From NCBI RefSeq assembly GCF_014109805.1, contig NZ_CP059400.1, positions 62,001-126,000 on the forward strand: a stretch of DNA of 64,000 nucleotides, given 5' to 3'. The notes below the pieces were generated by a model. The model had not been told where the DNA came from, ran no database searches, and worked only from the letters and a program-made list of their open reading frames with translations. The position numbers were made by a program, and so were the translations under genes. This DNA is from Legionella sp. PC1000 (GTDB lineage: Bacteria; Pseudomonadota; Gammaproteobacteria; Legionellales; Legionellaceae). This document shows, piece by piece, positions 1-9,120 of this stretch (positions are counted from its first letter, which is position 1; every line of letters begins with the position of its first letter).

Positions 1-590
1 GGATTATGTTCCTTAAGCCGTTTGGCAATCCCTGTAATTGTTCCTCCAGTTCCTACTCCGGCAACAACCATATGCAAGTCTTTGCCAAAGTCATCAATAA
101 TTTCTTGAGCAGTGCCGCGATAATGGGCATTTGGGTTATTGGGGTTGGCATATTGATCAAGAATATAGGAATTAGGAATTTCCGCATTCAGCCTTTTAGC
201 CAAAGAAATGTGGCTTTCCGGATCATTATACGCTGCTTCTGTTGGGGTACGATAAATCTTTGCTCCCAATCGCTCAAGCACAGATTGTTTTTCTTGGCTC
301 ATTTTTTCGGGCATGGTAATGATTACTTTGTAGCCTAATACAGCACCTGCCAGCGCAATACCTATTCCTGTATTTCCAGAGGTAGGCTCAATCAATGTAT
401 AGCCAGGCCTGATATGACCCTCGCGTTCTGCATTTACCACCATTTCATACCCAATGCGATCTTTAACAGAGCCGCCTGGATTAAAAAACTCACATTTTGC
501 ATACAGCTCACAATCAAGATCATGACCGAGGCGATTAATTTTTACTACAGGAGTTTGTCCTATGGTGGCAAGGATATTGGGATAAATCAT
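1..590 (-). CDS. Cystathionine beta-synthase / cysteine synthase family enzyme (C-terminal part cut by window edge)
   Basis: PLP-dependent beta-replacement enzyme of sulfur amino acid metabolism, cytosolic; condenses or interconverts serine, homocysteine and cysteine derivatives. Only the first 196 codons are in the window. Translating the minus strand from the ATG at 588-590 gives NPGGSVKDR with the Schiff-base lysine near residue 43, the phosphate-cup motif SGNTG near 71-75 and a glycine-rich GVGTGGT near the cut. The wording around [19 protein letters not shown] and [16 protein letters not shown] resembles the catalytic core of cystathionine beta-synthases more than CysK or CysM (family knowledge). 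Whether a regulatory CBS-domain pair follows cannot be seen. Confidence 0.88.
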   Translation of the reverse strand, partial: MIYPNILATIGQTPVVKINRLGHDLDCELYAKCEFFNPGGSVKDRIGYEMVVNAEREGHIRPGYTLIEPTSGNTGIGIALAGAVLGYKVIITMPEKMSQEKQSVLERLGAKIYRTPTEAAYNDPESHISLAKRLNAEIPNSYILDQYANPNNPNAHYRGTAQEIIDDFGKDLHMVVAGVGTGGTITGIAKRLKEHN

Positions 591-730
591 AATAAGTCCT
601 TTATTTGACAAGAGTTGATTCGATTATATGGGTTTTTGGTAGAAAAAAAAATTCTTGTTGAATTTAGGTGGTGATTTTAAATTTTTTAATTTATATTTAT
701 CTTTCAAATTAACGAAGCAGGGAGCTAGAT

Positions 731-979
731 ATGATAAAATTAAAGTCACTTAAGTTAGGTTTTGGTATTGCTTTATCTTTAGGATTGTGTGCATGCATGG
801 ACATGCAACGTTCAGAACAAACGAACACCCAGGGTTATGGGAAGATGAACACAGAGGCCCAACAGCAAACAGTAAATAAACCTAAAGCGCAAAAGAGTTA
901 TGCTTCAAAAGATCCTACTCAAAGATCAACTCCAGGTCCTAAACGCAATGCTGCGCCACAAATTCCTGTAATACAATAA
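731..979 (+). CDS. Small putative lipoprotein
   Basis: 82-residue protein with an N-terminal hydrophobic segment (residues 8-20) ending in LCAC. Cys22, preceded by Leu-Cys-Ala, is a plausible though not ideal lipobox, so the mature form would be a short membrane-anchored peptide of about 60 residues. The rest is polar and rich in Gln, Lys, Pro and Thr, with no recognisable domain. A good ribosome site (GGGAG, 6-7 bases before the ATG) supports the start. It stands alone and is followed by a hairpin at 1059-1085. Function unknown. Confidence 0.6.
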   Translation: MIKLKSLKLGFGIALSLGLCACMDMQRSEQTNTQGYGKMNTEAQQQTVNKPKAQKSYASKDPTQRSTPGPKRNAAPQIPVIQ

Positions 980-1058
980 GTATCTAAGTTGGCTTTTCTG
1001 TTTGCAAAGGCTGGAAGCGAAGGTATTGAGGCTGCAGAAGTTTATTAGTGCTTAGAGG

Positions 1059-1085
1059 TAGGGGTTGGGCAGTGCTCAACCCCTA
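1059..1085. terminator. Stem-loop between convergent genes
   Basis: TAGGGGTTG (1059-1067) pairs perfectly with CAACCCCTA (1077-1085) around a 9-base loop. It sits between the convergent ends of the small lipoprotein gene and the 1096-1347 minus-strand gene and could terminate both. There is no strong T-run, so intrinsic termination is an inference. Confidence 0.5.
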
Positions 1086-1095
1086 TATGTTAAAA

Positions 1096-1347
1096 TTACC
1101 AGGGTGTAAAATTTTTTGTTTCATCTTCCTTGGCTTTGCGCGCTTCTTCCATTTCTATTTTTATGTGCATTGAATCCAGCCCGTCTTTAATCATTTCATC
1201 TTTCACAAATTGTCTGGAAGCACGATCCCCAAAAAAACTCATTTTTTTCTTACCTGTTTTTTCGATATTTTGATGGGATGTCCTTGCGTTTTTATGATCC
1301 ATTGGCTCAGATTTTTGTGCCAAATGAATAATTCTTTTTTGCTTCAT
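1096..1347 (-). CDS. Hypothetical protein, highly charged, 83 aa
   Basis: 83-residue soluble protein with no signal peptide or membrane segment. It is rich in Lys, Glu, Asp, Met and His; the C-terminal half (about 45-75, MIKDGLDSMHIKIEMEEARK) should be helical. I do not recognise a family. The ORF is full-length with an ATG start but only a weak ribosome site. It converges on the lipoprotein gene and lies downstream of nothing obvious on its own strand. Moderately likely to be real, because the reading frame shows protein-like composition and fills the gap cleanly. Confidence 0.5.
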   Translation of the reverse strand: MKQKRIIHLAQKSEPMDHKNARTSHQNIEKTGKKKMSFFGDRASRQFVKDEMIKDGLDSMHIKIEMEEARKAKEDETKNFTPW

Positions 1348-1543
1348 ACTTGAACCCTATTTTTCTATAAACTTGTTAAAGAAGTTCGTCCTTGCATTAC
1401 TTTATTAAAAGCAAAAATCCATTTTTGCTCCCGAATGAGTTAAATTGATTCAATTTGGTAAACTCTCCTTATAGAGAGAGCATACTTTCAAATTAACAGG
1501 CCAACTATGCAATAGAACAGCATAATTTTTCAAGAGATTTGCA

Positions 1544-2935
1544 TCACTCTGGTCCAATCATCTTTTCTGGTCTTACCAATTCAGCAAAGCGTTCCGCTGT
1601 TAAAATACCAAGCTTGACTGCTGCCTCTTGTAAGGAAGAATTGTCTTGGTGAGCCGTTTTAGCAATTTTAGCTGCTTTGTCATAACCTATATGTTGATTA
1701 AGGGCGGTGACGAGCATTAAGGAGTGATGCAGGTAGTAGTCAATAACCTTATGATTGGCTTCGATTCCTTCTGCACAAAACTCTTGGAATGAACGGCAGG
1801 TGTCAGTTAATAAATTAAGCGAATGAAGTACGTTAAAGATGATGACGGGTTTAAATACATTCAGCTCAAAATTACCTTGACTGTCGGCTATTCCCACAGT
1901 TGCATCATTCCCCAGAACCTGAGCACAAACCATAGTCATGGCTTCACATTGGGTTGGATTGACTTTTCCAGGCATAATAGACGATCCGGGTTCATTTTCT
2001 GGAATGATTAATTCACCAATGCCGCAACGGGGGCCAGAAGCTAGCCATCGGATGTCATTCGCAATTTTCATTAAAGCACATGCCAGTGCTTTCATGGCAC
2101 TGTGGGCATTAACTAAAGCCTCATGGGAGGCCAGGGCAGCAAATTTATTATTTGCAGTAACAAACGGCAATTGAGTTATATGAGCAATGTGCTCTGCTAC
2201 TTTGGTTGCAAATTGGGGATGGGTATTTAACCCGGTTCCTACTGCAGTTCCTCCTGCTGCCAATTCGTATAATTCGGGTAATGCGTCCTCAAGTCGACGG
2301 ATACAGGCATCAAGCTGGGCGACATAGCCAGAAAATTCCTGACCTAAGGTAAGTGGCACTGCATCTTGTAAATGAGTTCGACCTATTTTAACTATATCTT
2401 TGAATGCCGTCATTTTAACAGCCAAGGCAGCGCGCAAGTTTTTTACTGCCGGGATTAGTTTATTCTTGAAGGCGATAGCTGCTGCAATATGCATAGCGGT
2501 TGGAAATGTATCATTCGAAGACTGAGACATATTCACATGATCATTAGGGTGAACCGGCGATTTACTACCCATTGCTCCACCTGCTATCTCAATAGCACGA
2601 TTTGAAATGACTTCATTGGCATTCATATTGGATTGAGTGCCGCTTCCGGTTTGCCATACATGTAAAGGAAAATGAGCGTCCAACATGCCTTTGCTGACCT
2701 CATCAGCGGCTTGGATAATTAAATCAGCCTTATCCTTCGGTAATTTACCTAAGTCCAGGTTGGTTAAGGCTGCAGCTTTTTTTAAGATACCAAAAGCGTG
2801 GGTGACTTCTCGTGGCATAATGTCTTTGCCTATATTAAAGTGATGTAGCGACCGCTCAGTCTGTGCACCCCAATACCTATCGGCAGGAACAGCAATTTCA
2901 CCCATGCTGTCAGATTCAATACGTGTTTTGCTCAT
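1544..2935 (-). CDS. fumC: Fumarate hydratase class II
   Basis: Interconverts fumarate and L-malate in the TCA cycle; the class II enzyme is a cytosolic, iron-free homotetramer. With the start at [10 protein letters not shown] the protein has 463 residues. Visible are GSGTQSNMN (97-105), GRTHLQDA with the active-site His188, and the superfamily signature [11 protein letters not shown] (317-327) with the catalytic Ser318; these match E. coli FumC numbering. The ORF extends 16 codons further upstream, but AAGGA lies about 9 bases before the ATG at 2935 and homology begins there. It is divergent from rsmE, with a palindromic repeat between them. Confidence 0.96.
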   Translation of the reverse strand: MSKTRIESDSMGEIAVPADRYWGAQTERSLHHFNIGKDIMPREVTHAFGILKKAAALTNLDLGKLPKDKADLIIQAADEVSKGMLDAHFPLHVWQTGSGTQSNMNANEVISNRAIEIAGGAMGSKSPVHPNDHVNMSQSSNDTFPTAMHIAAAIAFKNKLIPAVKNLRAALAVKMTAFKDIVKIGRTHLQDAVPLTLGQEFSGYVAQLDACIRRLEDALPELYELAAGGTAVGTGLNTHPQFATKVAEHIAHITQLPFVTANNKFAALASHEALVNAHSAMKALACALMKIANDIRWLASGPRCGIGELIIPENEPGSSIMPGKVNPTQCEAMTMVCAQVLGNDATVGIADSQGNFELNVFKPVIIFNVLHSLNLLTDTCRSFQEFCAEGIEANHKVIDYYLHHSLMLVTALNQHIGYDKAAKIAKTAHQDNSSLQEAAVKLGILTAERFAELVRPEKMIGPE

Positions 2936-3100
2936 TATTTTTAATTTCCTTACAGGGTTTAGTGAAATAAAAAATTCTACCACATAGGGTAAAAATAAGT
3001 AATTTTTGTTATAGTATTGGGCAGTACAAAGAAGTAGTTGAATGCAGTTTCGCTGCCCTCAGTGAGGGTTATACCCCCATTAGTTAAAGAAATGCACTTT

Positions 3101-3172
3101 ACGTCCCGCGGCTTGTCCGCGGGATCCAAGATAGGTATCATTTCTGGATTCTGCGGACAAGCCGCAGAACGT
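3101..3172. repeat. Palindromic repeat, family 1 (double hairpin)
   Basis: Two 28-base arms, 3101-3128 and 3145-3172, are inverted copies with four differences, separated by 16 bases. Each arm is also a hairpin on its own: CCCGCGG-CTTGT-CCGCGGG on the left, TTCTGCGG-ACAAG-CCGCAGAA on the right. Related copies lie at 63493-63568, 29745-29810 (degenerate) and 28601-28640 (half). The element sits between divergent fumC and rsmE. Confidence 0.85.
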
Positions 3173-3233
3173 GGGGAGTGAGTCAAGAATTGTTCTTCAT
3201 ATAGCGAGACTAAGTTACAGAGTCAATAAACAC

Positions 3234-3962
3234 ATGAGAGCGGTACGCATTTATCAACCTGGAAACTACCATACAGGTCAACTTTTAGAATTATCTCCAG
3301 AAGCGAGTCAGCATGTCGGCGTCGTTTTACGCATGCAGGTTGGTGAGCATATTACTTTATTTTGTGGTGATGATCGTGAGTTTGATGCAACAATAGAAGC
3401 TGTGAAGAAAAAACAAGTTACTGTGGTCATAGGCTCAATAAACGACGTGAGCCGTGAGTCGCCATTAGCTATCCACTTGGCACAAGCTATTTCCAAGGGA
3501 GAGCGTATGGAGTTTGTAATGCAAAAAGCCGTTGAGCTCGGTGTAGCTAGCATTACTCCCATCATTACAGAGCGGTGTGTGGTCAAGTTAGATAAGGAAC
3601 GAATGACCAAAAAACTTCTTCAATGGCAGGCAATTGTTATTGCTGCGTGTGAACAATCGGGTCGAAATACAGTTCCCATAGTATATCCTACTGTTACACT
3701 TGAGCATTACATCGGTGAGACTCAAGCTCAATTAAAATTGATTTTACATCCGGGCGAGGATAAAAACTGGAAAGATTACACGATCGGACCCTATGCTATT
3801 GCTTTGCTTATTGGTCCTGAAGGGGGACTTAGTGATAATGAAGTTCAATTAGCTCACAAGCATGGATTTCAGTCTTTATCCTTAGGTCCAAGAATTTTAC
3901 GCACAGAAACCGCTGCGATTACTGCATTGAGTATGTTGCAAGCAGTGGGTGGTGATCTATAA
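3234..3962 (+). CDS. rsmE: 16S rRNA m3U1498 methyltransferase
   Basis: SAM-dependent SPOUT methyltransferase that methylates N3 of U1498 in 16S rRNA of the assembled small subunit. From the ATG at 3234 (MRAVRIYQPG) it has 242 residues, the usual length. The N-terminal PUA-like region is followed by the C-terminal trefoil knot with LIGPEGGLS (192-200) and LGPRILRTETA (217-227), both hallmarks of RsmE. The ORF remains open 21 codons further upstream, but that stretch runs into the palindromic repeat and is not conserved-looking, so the later ATG was chosen. Confidence 0.95.
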   Translation: MRAVRIYQPGNYHTGQLLELSPEASQHVGVVLRMQVGEHITLFCGDDREFDATIEAVKKKQVTVVIGSINDVSRESPLAIHLAQAISKGERMEFVMQKAVELGVASITPIITERCVVKLDKERMTKKLLQWQAIVIAACEQSGRNTVPIVYPTVTLEHYIGETQAQLKLILHPGEDKNWKDYTIGPYAIALLIGPEGGLSDNEVQLAHKHGFQSLSLGPRILRTETAAITALSMLQAVGGDL

Positions 3963-4164
3963 TAGAAGTTGCAGCCGGTTTCTCTTAATGTAAAAATTGA
4001 GGATATAGCCGATTTGTGTAGATTGAATAAACAGTCTTTTGACTCGAGCAAGATGGTGTGAGTTTTCAGAGGATTTTTTATTCAAGCTATGTCAAATATG
4101 CGTATTTCTTCATGCAAAGAGAGTGTTTGGCAATTAACGAATTTTAAACAACCGAGGTTGACAC

Positions 4165-4491
4165 ATGAGTGATCTTATTAAAACGATAACAGATGCAAGC
4201 TTTGAACAGGATGTAATCAATGCAAATAAGCCTGTATTAGTTGACTTTTGGGCTGAATGGTGTGGCCCATGTCGCGCATTGACGCCTATATTGGAAGAAG
4301 TAGCTGCTACTCATGGTGAGCAAGTAACTTTTGCCAAAATTAATATCGATGAGCATCCACAAACTCCTGCAAAGTTTGGTGTGATGAGTATTCCTACATT
4401 GATTTTATTTAAAAACGGCCAAGTTGAAGCAGTTAAAATGGGCTTGCTTTCAAAATCTCAATTAAGTGCTTTTGTTGAGAGTCACGTTTAA
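4165..4491 (+). CDS. trxA: Thioredoxin
   Basis: Cytosolic disulfide reductant serving ribonucleotide reductase, PAPS reductase, Msr enzymes and others; kept reduced by thioredoxin reductase. 108 residues with the complete fold, active site WCGPC (Cys33, Cys36), the buried Asp27 in VDFWA, and the cis-proline Pro77 in SIPTLILF. The trxA-rho order is widespread in gammaproteobacteria. It could supply electrons to the MsrB-MsrA fusion at 26958, though that is inference. Confidence 0.97.
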   Translation: MSDLIKTITDASFEQDVINANKPVLVDFWAEWCGPCRALTPILEEVAATHGEQVTFAKINIDEHPQTPAKFGVMSIPTLILFKNGQVEAVKMGLLSKSQLSAFVESHV

Positions 4492-4558
4492 TTTTTTATT
4501 TTATATATAAAAAATGTTGTACCTTTTACTAAAGCTGTGATAGCCTGTCTGCAATATG

Positions 4559-4567
4559 TGATATAAT
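4559..4567 (+). promoter_or_regulatory. Putative extended -10 promoter of rho
   Basis: TGATATAAT fits the extended -10 pattern TGnTATAAT. No good -35 is seen at the right distance, which extended -10 promoters tolerate. It would give rho a leader of roughly 90 bases, consistent with the leader-based autoregulation known for rho in enterics. Predicted by eye only. Confidence 0.4.
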
Positions 4568-4665
4568 ATAAATATGTCACATAGGCAGCAGAATCCTTAG
4601 CTGCATTCTTAAATAATATTTTCCCGGATACCCAATTCAATTAATCAACAAATCAAGTGAGAAGT

Positions 4666-5928
4666 ATGAATCTTAGTGAACTTAAGCAATTGCCTATTGC
4701 CGATCTTTTTAACATCGCACAAGAGATTGGTGTCGAAAACCCTTCCCGTATGCGCAAACAAGAAATTATTTTTGCCATTCTTAAGGCGCACGCCTTAAAA
4801 GGCGAAGACATCCACGGTGACGGTGTTTTAGAAGTCCTGACTGATGGTTTTGGTTTCTTGCGTTCTGCCGATGGTTCTTATTTGGCAGGCCCCGATGACA
4901 TTTATGTCTCACCCAGCCAAATCAGACGTTTCGGTTTGCGTTCTGGTGATACTATTTCAGGTAAAATTCGTCCTCCTAAAGACAGTGAACGTTATTTTGC
5001 TTTGTTGAAAGTTGATGAAATCAATTATGATTCACCTGATAGTGCCAAACGAAAAATTTTATTTGAAAACCTTACTCCTTTATTTGCTACAGAGCGCTTA
5101 GTAATGGAGCAAGGAAATGGCAGTACTGAAGATTTGACCGCGCGGGTAGTCGATTTATGTGCTCCTTTTGGTCGCGGACAACGTGGTTTGATTGTTTCCC
5201 CTCCCAAAGCGGGTAAAACATTAATGCTGCAAAACATCGCACGCTCTATAGAAAAAAATTATCCTGAATGTTATCTCATTGTATTATTAATTGACGAGCG
5301 TCCTGAAGAAGTAACTGAAATGCAACGTTCTGTAAAAGGTGAGGTGGTTGCCAGTACTTTTGATGAACCTGCAAACCGCCATGTTCAAGTTGCGGAAATG
5401 GTGATCGAAAAAGCCAAGCGTTTGGTTGAACACAAGCGTGATGTGGTGATTTTACTTGATTCGATTACTCGCCTGGCCCGAGCTTATAACACAGTAATTC
5501 CTTCATCGGGTAAAGTATTAACTGGTGGTGTTGATGCCAATGCGTTACAAAGACCTAAGCGTCTGTATGGTGCTGCACGAAATATCGAAGAAGGCGGCAG
5601 CCTGACGATCATTGCTACAGCTCTGGTAGACACCGGTTCTAAAATGGATGAAGTGATTTACGAAGAATTCAAGGGAACGGGTAATATGGAAATTCACTTG
5701 AGTCGTAATATTTCTGAACGTCGTGTCTTCCCTGCAATTAATATCAACCGTTCGGGTACACGTCGTGAAGATCTGTTATTATCTCCAGAAGATCTACAAC
5801 GTACTTGGATATTGCGCAAAATCCTGCAATCTATGGATGAGTGTGATGCGATTGAGTTCTTGATTGAGCGCATGAAGAATCACAAAACCAATGCCGAATT
5901 CTTTGATGCGATGAAGCGTCAAGAATAA
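4666..5928 (+). CDS. rho: Transcription termination factor Rho
   Basis: Hexameric RNA-dependent ATPase/helicase that terminates transcription at C-rich, untranslated RNA. 420 residues from [10 protein letters not shown], matching E. coli Rho (419). Seen: the N-terminal Rho-N helices, the cold-shock-like RNA-binding fold with GFGFLRS (61-67), Walker A PPKAGKT (179-185), and the later Walker B and Q-loop region ([16 protein letters not shown]). The frame is open from a GTG three codons upstream, but the ATG agrees with the conserved N-terminus. No insertion in the N-terminal region. Confidence 0.98.
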   Translation: MNLSELKQLPIADLFNIAQEIGVENPSRMRKQEIIFAILKAHALKGEDIHGDGVLEVLTDGFGFLRSADGSYLAGPDDIYVSPSQIRRFGLRSGDTISGKIRPPKDSERYFALLKVDEINYDSPDSAKRKILFENLTPLFATERLVMEQGNGSTEDLTARVVDLCAPFGRGQRGLIVSPPKAGKTLMLQNIARSIEKNYPECYLIVLLIDERPEEVTEMQRSVKGEVVASTFDEPANRHVQVAEMVIEKAKRLVEHKRDVVILLDSITRLARAYNTVIPSSGKVLTGGVDANALQRPKRLYGAARNIEEGGSLTIIATALVDTGSKMDEVIYEEFKGTGNMEIHLSRNISERRVFPAININRSGTRREDLLLSPEDLQRTWILRKILQSMDECDAIEFLIERMKNHKTNAEFFDAMKRQE

Positions 5929-5954
5929 TTTAAGTATCTAAGCGTCTTAAATGC

Positions 5955-5984
5955 AGCCCGGGTCCATCGATGAGATCCTGGGTT
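5955..5984. terminator. Imperfect stem-loop after rho
   Basis: AGCCCGGG pairs with CCTGGGTT (two G-U pairs), enclosing the 8-base palindrome CATCGATG. It lies 26 bases after the rho stop. No T-run follows, so it may be a repeat relic or processing site and not an intrinsic terminator. Confidence 0.35.
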
Positions 5985-6021
5985 AGGCTGTGCTCACTGC
6001 CATTTAATTAAGAAATTTGTC

Positions 6022-6041
6022 ATTCCCGCGTAAGCGGGAAT
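6022..6041. repeat. Short palindromic repeat, family 4
   Basis: ATTCCCGC-GTAA-GCGGGAAT, a perfect 8-bp stem, preceded by GTC; a diverged relative starts near 25579 (GTCATTCCTACGTATGCGGG). The wording GTCATTCCCGCG..GCGGGAAT is common in dispersed bacterial hairpin repeats. Lies between rho and ubiD. Confidence 0.6.
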
Positions 6042-6160
6042 ATCCATTCCTGAGTTGGCTTGGGTTCGATTAGAGTTGGATCTCTGCCTACATAAGGATG
6101 ACGATTTTACTCAACATGGGTTTAACTTAATGGCAGTGAAGTTTCTCTAGGGGATTATTA

Positions 6161-7630
6161 ATGAAATACTCTGATCTAAGAGATTTTATTGCGCAATTGG
6201 AATCACGTGATTTATTAAAACGCATATCCTATCCCGTATCGCCTTATCTTGAAATGACCGCAGTCAGTGATCGGGTGTTGCGTTCAGGCGGCCCAGCCCT
6301 TCTCTTTACCAATACTCCAAACCATCAAATGCCCGTTCTGACCAATTTATTTGGTACCGTTGAGCGTGTGGCTATGGGAATGGGCGAAGAAAACATCAGT
6401 GCATTGAGAGAGGTAGGCAAATTATTGGCTGCTTTAAAAGAACCTGATCCACCCAAAGGATTTAAGGATGCTTTTAATAAGCTCCCTTTGTTAAAACAGG
6501 CATTCAATATGGCACCAAAATATGTAAGCGGTGCAGAATGCCAAACTCATGTTTGGGAAAAAGATGAGGTAGATCTTAATTCGTTACCGATTCAAACCTG
6601 CTGGCCTAAAGATGCGGCGCCATTAATAACCTGGGGGCTTGTAACCACTAAAGGGCCTCATCAAACACGTGAAAACATGGGAATTTACCGGCAGCAAGTA
6701 TTAAACAAAAATCAATTAATCATGCGTTGGTTATCCCATCGTGGTGGTGCATTGGACTATCAGGCATGGCAAAAAGCTTATCCCGGGGAACGTTTTCCCG
6801 TTGCAGTGACCTTAGGCGCGGATCCTGCAACCATACTTGCTGCAGTGACCCCTGTACCTGATACTTTGTCTGAATATGCTTTCGCCGGATTATTACGAGG
6901 TCAACGCACGCGTCTCACACGATGTATTGGGAATGAGCTGCATGTTCCAGCGAGTGCGGAAATTATTTTAGAGGGCTATTTAGAGCCTGGAGTAGAGGCG
7001 CCAGAAGGGCCTTATGGAGATCATACGGGCTATTATAATGAAGTACAAACTTTCCCAGTGTTTACTGTAGAACGCATCACCCATCGAAATGAGCCGATTT
7101 ATCATAGTACCTACACTGGCCGGCCGCCTGATGAGCCTGCTATTTTAGGTGTTGCGCTAAATGAGGTGTTTATCCCTTTATTGCAAAAACAATTCCCGGA
7201 AATTGTTGATTTCTATTTGCCCCCAGAAGGATGTTCTTATCGTTTGGCTGTAGTCACAATGAAGAAACAGTATCCTGGGCATGCGAAGCGAATCATGATG
7301 GCAGTATGGTCTTTTTTAAGACAGTTTATGTACACCAAATTTGTCATTGTTTGTGATGATGATATTGATGCGCGAAATTGGCAGGATGTGATTTGGGCAA
7401 TGACTACACGTATGGATCCTGCACGAGATACAGTCATGATGGAAAATACACCGATTGATTATCTGGATTTTGCTTCACCTGTATCAGGTTTGGGTTCAAA
7501 AATAGGAATGGACGCAACCAACAAATGGCCAGGTGAGACACAAAGAGAATGGGGGGAGCCCATTGTTATGGATGAAGAAATATTAAAAAAAGTCAATGGT
7601 TATTGGTCTTCTCTGGGGTTAGATGAATGA
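6161..7630 (+). CDS. ubiD: 3-octaprenyl-4-hydroxybenzoate decarboxylase
   Basis: Decarboxylates polyprenyl-4-hydroxybenzoate in ubiquinone synthesis using prenylated FMN made by UbiX. 489 residues, close to E. coli UbiD (497). Recognised from the N-terminal [14 protein letters not shown], the segment [13 protein letters not shown] (family motif around the cofactor and metal site) and the C-terminal [13 protein letters not shown]. The gene starts the ubiD-fre pair: its stop overlaps the next ATG (ATGA at 7627-7630), so the two are probably translationally coupled. Other ubi genes of the pathway are at 30265-33278. Confidence 0.96.
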   Translation: MKYSDLRDFIAQLESRDLLKRISYPVSPYLEMTAVSDRVLRSGGPALLFTNTPNHQMPVLTNLFGTVERVAMGMGEENISALREVGKLLAALKEPDPPKGFKDAFNKLPLLKQAFNMAPKYVSGAECQTHVWEKDEVDLNSLPIQTCWPKDAAPLITWGLVTTKGPHQTRENMGIYRQQVLNKNQLIMRWLSHRGGALDYQAWQKAYPGERFPVAVTLGADPATILAAVTPVPDTLSEYAFAGLLRGQRTRLTRCIGNELHVPASAEIILEGYLEPGVEAPEGPYGDHTGYYNEVQTFPVFTVERITHRNEPIYHSTYTGRPPDEPAILGVALNEVFIPLLQKQFPEIVDFYLPPEGCSYRLAVVTMKKQYPGHAKRIMMAVWSFLRQFMYTKFVIVCDDDIDARNWQDVIWAMTTRMDPARDTVMMENTPIDYLDFASPVSGLGSKIGMDATNKWPGETQREWGEPIVMDEEILKKVNGYWSSLGLDE

Positions 7631-8322
7631 AGGAAAAAACAATTAAAGCTCTGGTAGAGGATATTTCACCCTTGACAGACAGCATCATGCGCTTGATTTT
7701 AACTCCTGAAAAATACATTGATTATCAAGCGGGACAATATCTACAAATTCTTTTCGGTAAAGAAGCATTTAGCTATTCTATTGCTAATGCTCCATTAGGC
7801 TCCCATAAATATGAGCTTCACATACGCCATAGCTTGGAAAATCCCTACAATCAGCGATTATTTGCCCATATCAAGGAATATGGTTTTGTAAACATCCGCC
7901 TGCCTTTTGGTGAGTGCTCCATAAAACATTTGGATCCGCAACTCCCTATATTATTTATTGCAGGCGGTACTGGCTTTGCCCCTGTAAAAGCGATGATCGA
8001 GCAGTTATTATCTGCTTCAGATACTCGAGCTTTTGAATTGTTTTGGGGTGCACGGTTGCAAAATGATTTATACATGGATGAAAAGGTAACAAGTTGGCAG
8101 ACTCATGTAAGCCATTTTAAATATTTTTCTTCGGTTTCTGAGGATAATACTGTACCTCTCGCTTCTATTGTACTGAGCAAGCATCCACAAGATCTTGGTG
8201 AATGGCAAATCGTTATCAGTGGACCTTTTGATATGGTATACAGTACTCGTGATGTATTGGTAAGTAATGGTGTTTCCTCAGCTCGTTTATTTTCGGATGC
8301 ATTTAGTTTTGAAGCAAAATAA
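7627..8322 (+). CDS. fre: NAD(P)H-flavin reductase
   Basis: Ferredoxin-NADP reductase-like flavin reductase, 231 residues (E. coli Fre, 233). Seen: flavin-contact motif FSYSIAN (48-54) in place of the usual RPFSIAS, the NAD(P)-binding loop AGGTGFAP (112-119), and the C-terminal phrase VISGPFDMV. It transfers electrons from NAD(P)H to free flavins. ubiD-fre adjacency is also the E. coli arrangement; reduced FMN may support the prenyl-FMN needed by UbiD, which is inference. Confidence 0.9.
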   Translation: MKEKTIKALVEDISPLTDSIMRLILTPEKYIDYQAGQYLQILFGKEAFSYSIANAPLGSHKYELHIRHSLENPYNQRLFAHIKEYGFVNIRLPFGECSIKHLDPQLPILFIAGGTGFAPVKAMIEQLLSASDTRAFELFWGARLQNDLYMDEKVTSWQTHVSHFKYFSSVSEDNTVPLASIVLSKHPQDLGEWQIVISGPFDMVYSTRDVLVSNGVSSARLFSDAFSFEAK

Positions 8323-8333
8323 GGAAGAGTTTT

Positions 8334-8528
8334 ATGGAGACTTTATATCAAATTCTGGGTCTTATGGGCGCCGGGCTGATCATGTTCATTTTGTACCGCG
8401 CAATCAAAGGCCGTCCTGAGCAATTTAGCAAGGAAAATTTAAACAAAAGTTTTTATACTATGGGTGTATTGGCTCTTGTTTTGATTGGCTTTGTTGCGCT
8501 TTTAGTCTTAATTTTAAGGAATACATAA
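8334..8528 (+). CDS. Small two-helix membrane protein
   Basis: 64 residues, two hydrophobic helices (about 5-23 and 42-61) joined by a basic, polar loop (RAIKGRPEQFSKENLNK), so both termini probably face the same side of the inner membrane. The ORF begins 11 bases after fre, preceded by AAGGAAGAG, a strong ribosome site, so it is likely the third gene of the ubiD operon. The architecture recalls short twin-transmembrane proteins, but I cannot assign a family or function. Confidence 0.7.
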   Translation: METLYQILGLMGAGLIMFILYRAIKGRPEQFSKENLNKSFYTMGVLALVLIGFVALLVLILRNT

Positions 8529-8535
8529 AAAAATG

Positions 8536-8618
8536 ACCTGGGTGCAGCGAAGCGGAGCCGGGATTTTGATCATAGAATAAAACTCTCAATCCCGGGTTCC
8601 CCTTCGCTGCACCCAGGT
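8536..8618. repeat. Palindromic repeat, family 3
   Basis: ACCTGGGTGCAGCGAAG at 8536 is matched by the inverted CTTCGCTGCACCCAGGT ending at 8618; complementarity continues inward through GGGATT and AATCCC, giving arms of about 34 bases around a short AT-rich centre. A degenerate relative is at 56249-56309. It lies between the convergent ends of the small membrane protein gene and hspQ and could also end transcription. Confidence 0.85.
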
Positions 8619-8631
8619 TACAAATCAGCGT

Positions 8632-8943
8632 TTAGTGTGTAGGACTTGCACTCCTGTAATGCCCTTCATTTTCTTTCAAATAAAAGTGGATATGTGGGTT
8701 GTTAATTGGCCTTTGGCTTGTGTCGGCAATGAGCATACATTCTTCAACATAGGTGATTTGACTGCTGTCATCAACCAATAAGCGATACCACGGATTTCGA
8801 GTAGCAAATTCACGCTTATGTGCTTGTGGATTATAACGTCCAGAAGCCTGAAATAAAGGATCAACATCCACTACGATTGCTCTGTAGCGGCTGCTTTTGT
8901 GAATCACTAAATCCCCAATATTAAATTGCGCGATTTTATTCAT
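8632..8943 (-). CDS. hspQ: Heat shock protein HspQ
   Basis: HspQ (YccV family), a small hemimethylated-DNA-binding-fold protein that in enterics affects DnaA stability and Lon specificity. 103 residues from the ATG at 8943 (MNKIAQFNIG). Family wording is clear: FNIGDLVIHK, RYRAIVVDVDP, NPWYRLLVDD, TYVEECML. The frame is open 24 codons further upstream, but that extension is not part of the family. Convergent with the ubiD operon. Confidence 0.9.
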   Translation of the reverse strand: MNKIAQFNIGDLVIHKSSRYRAIVVDVDPLFQASGRYNPQAHKREFATRNPWYRLLVDDSSQITYVEECMLIADTSQRPINNPHIHFYLKENEGHYRSASPTH

Positions 8944-9061
8944 ATAAGCCTCTTTGTTGAGCATCTTGATTGATATATCGGTAGAAGTGAATTTAGCTTG
9001 AAGTTTCGAGAACATGTAAAAGAGAAAAATAAGGGCGGGTAATTAATAAATATTAGTTTAA

Positions 9062-9090
9062 TTGGATTGTGAAAAACTCCGTGATAGAAT
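9062..9090 (+). promoter_or_regulatory. Possible sigma-70 promoter of the beta-barrel gene
   Basis: TTGGAT (9062-9067) and TAGAAT (9085-9090) are separated by 17 bases, ending 30 bases before the ATG at 9121. Eye-based prediction with an imperfect -35. Confidence 0.35.
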
Positions 9091-9120
9091 TTTCATTAGG
9101 TTAAATTTCAATTTATCTTT

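Noticed and set aside
2977..3186. Minus-strand open frame of 69 codons
   Set aside because: Runs through the palindromic repeat and the fumC leader; composition is not protein-like.
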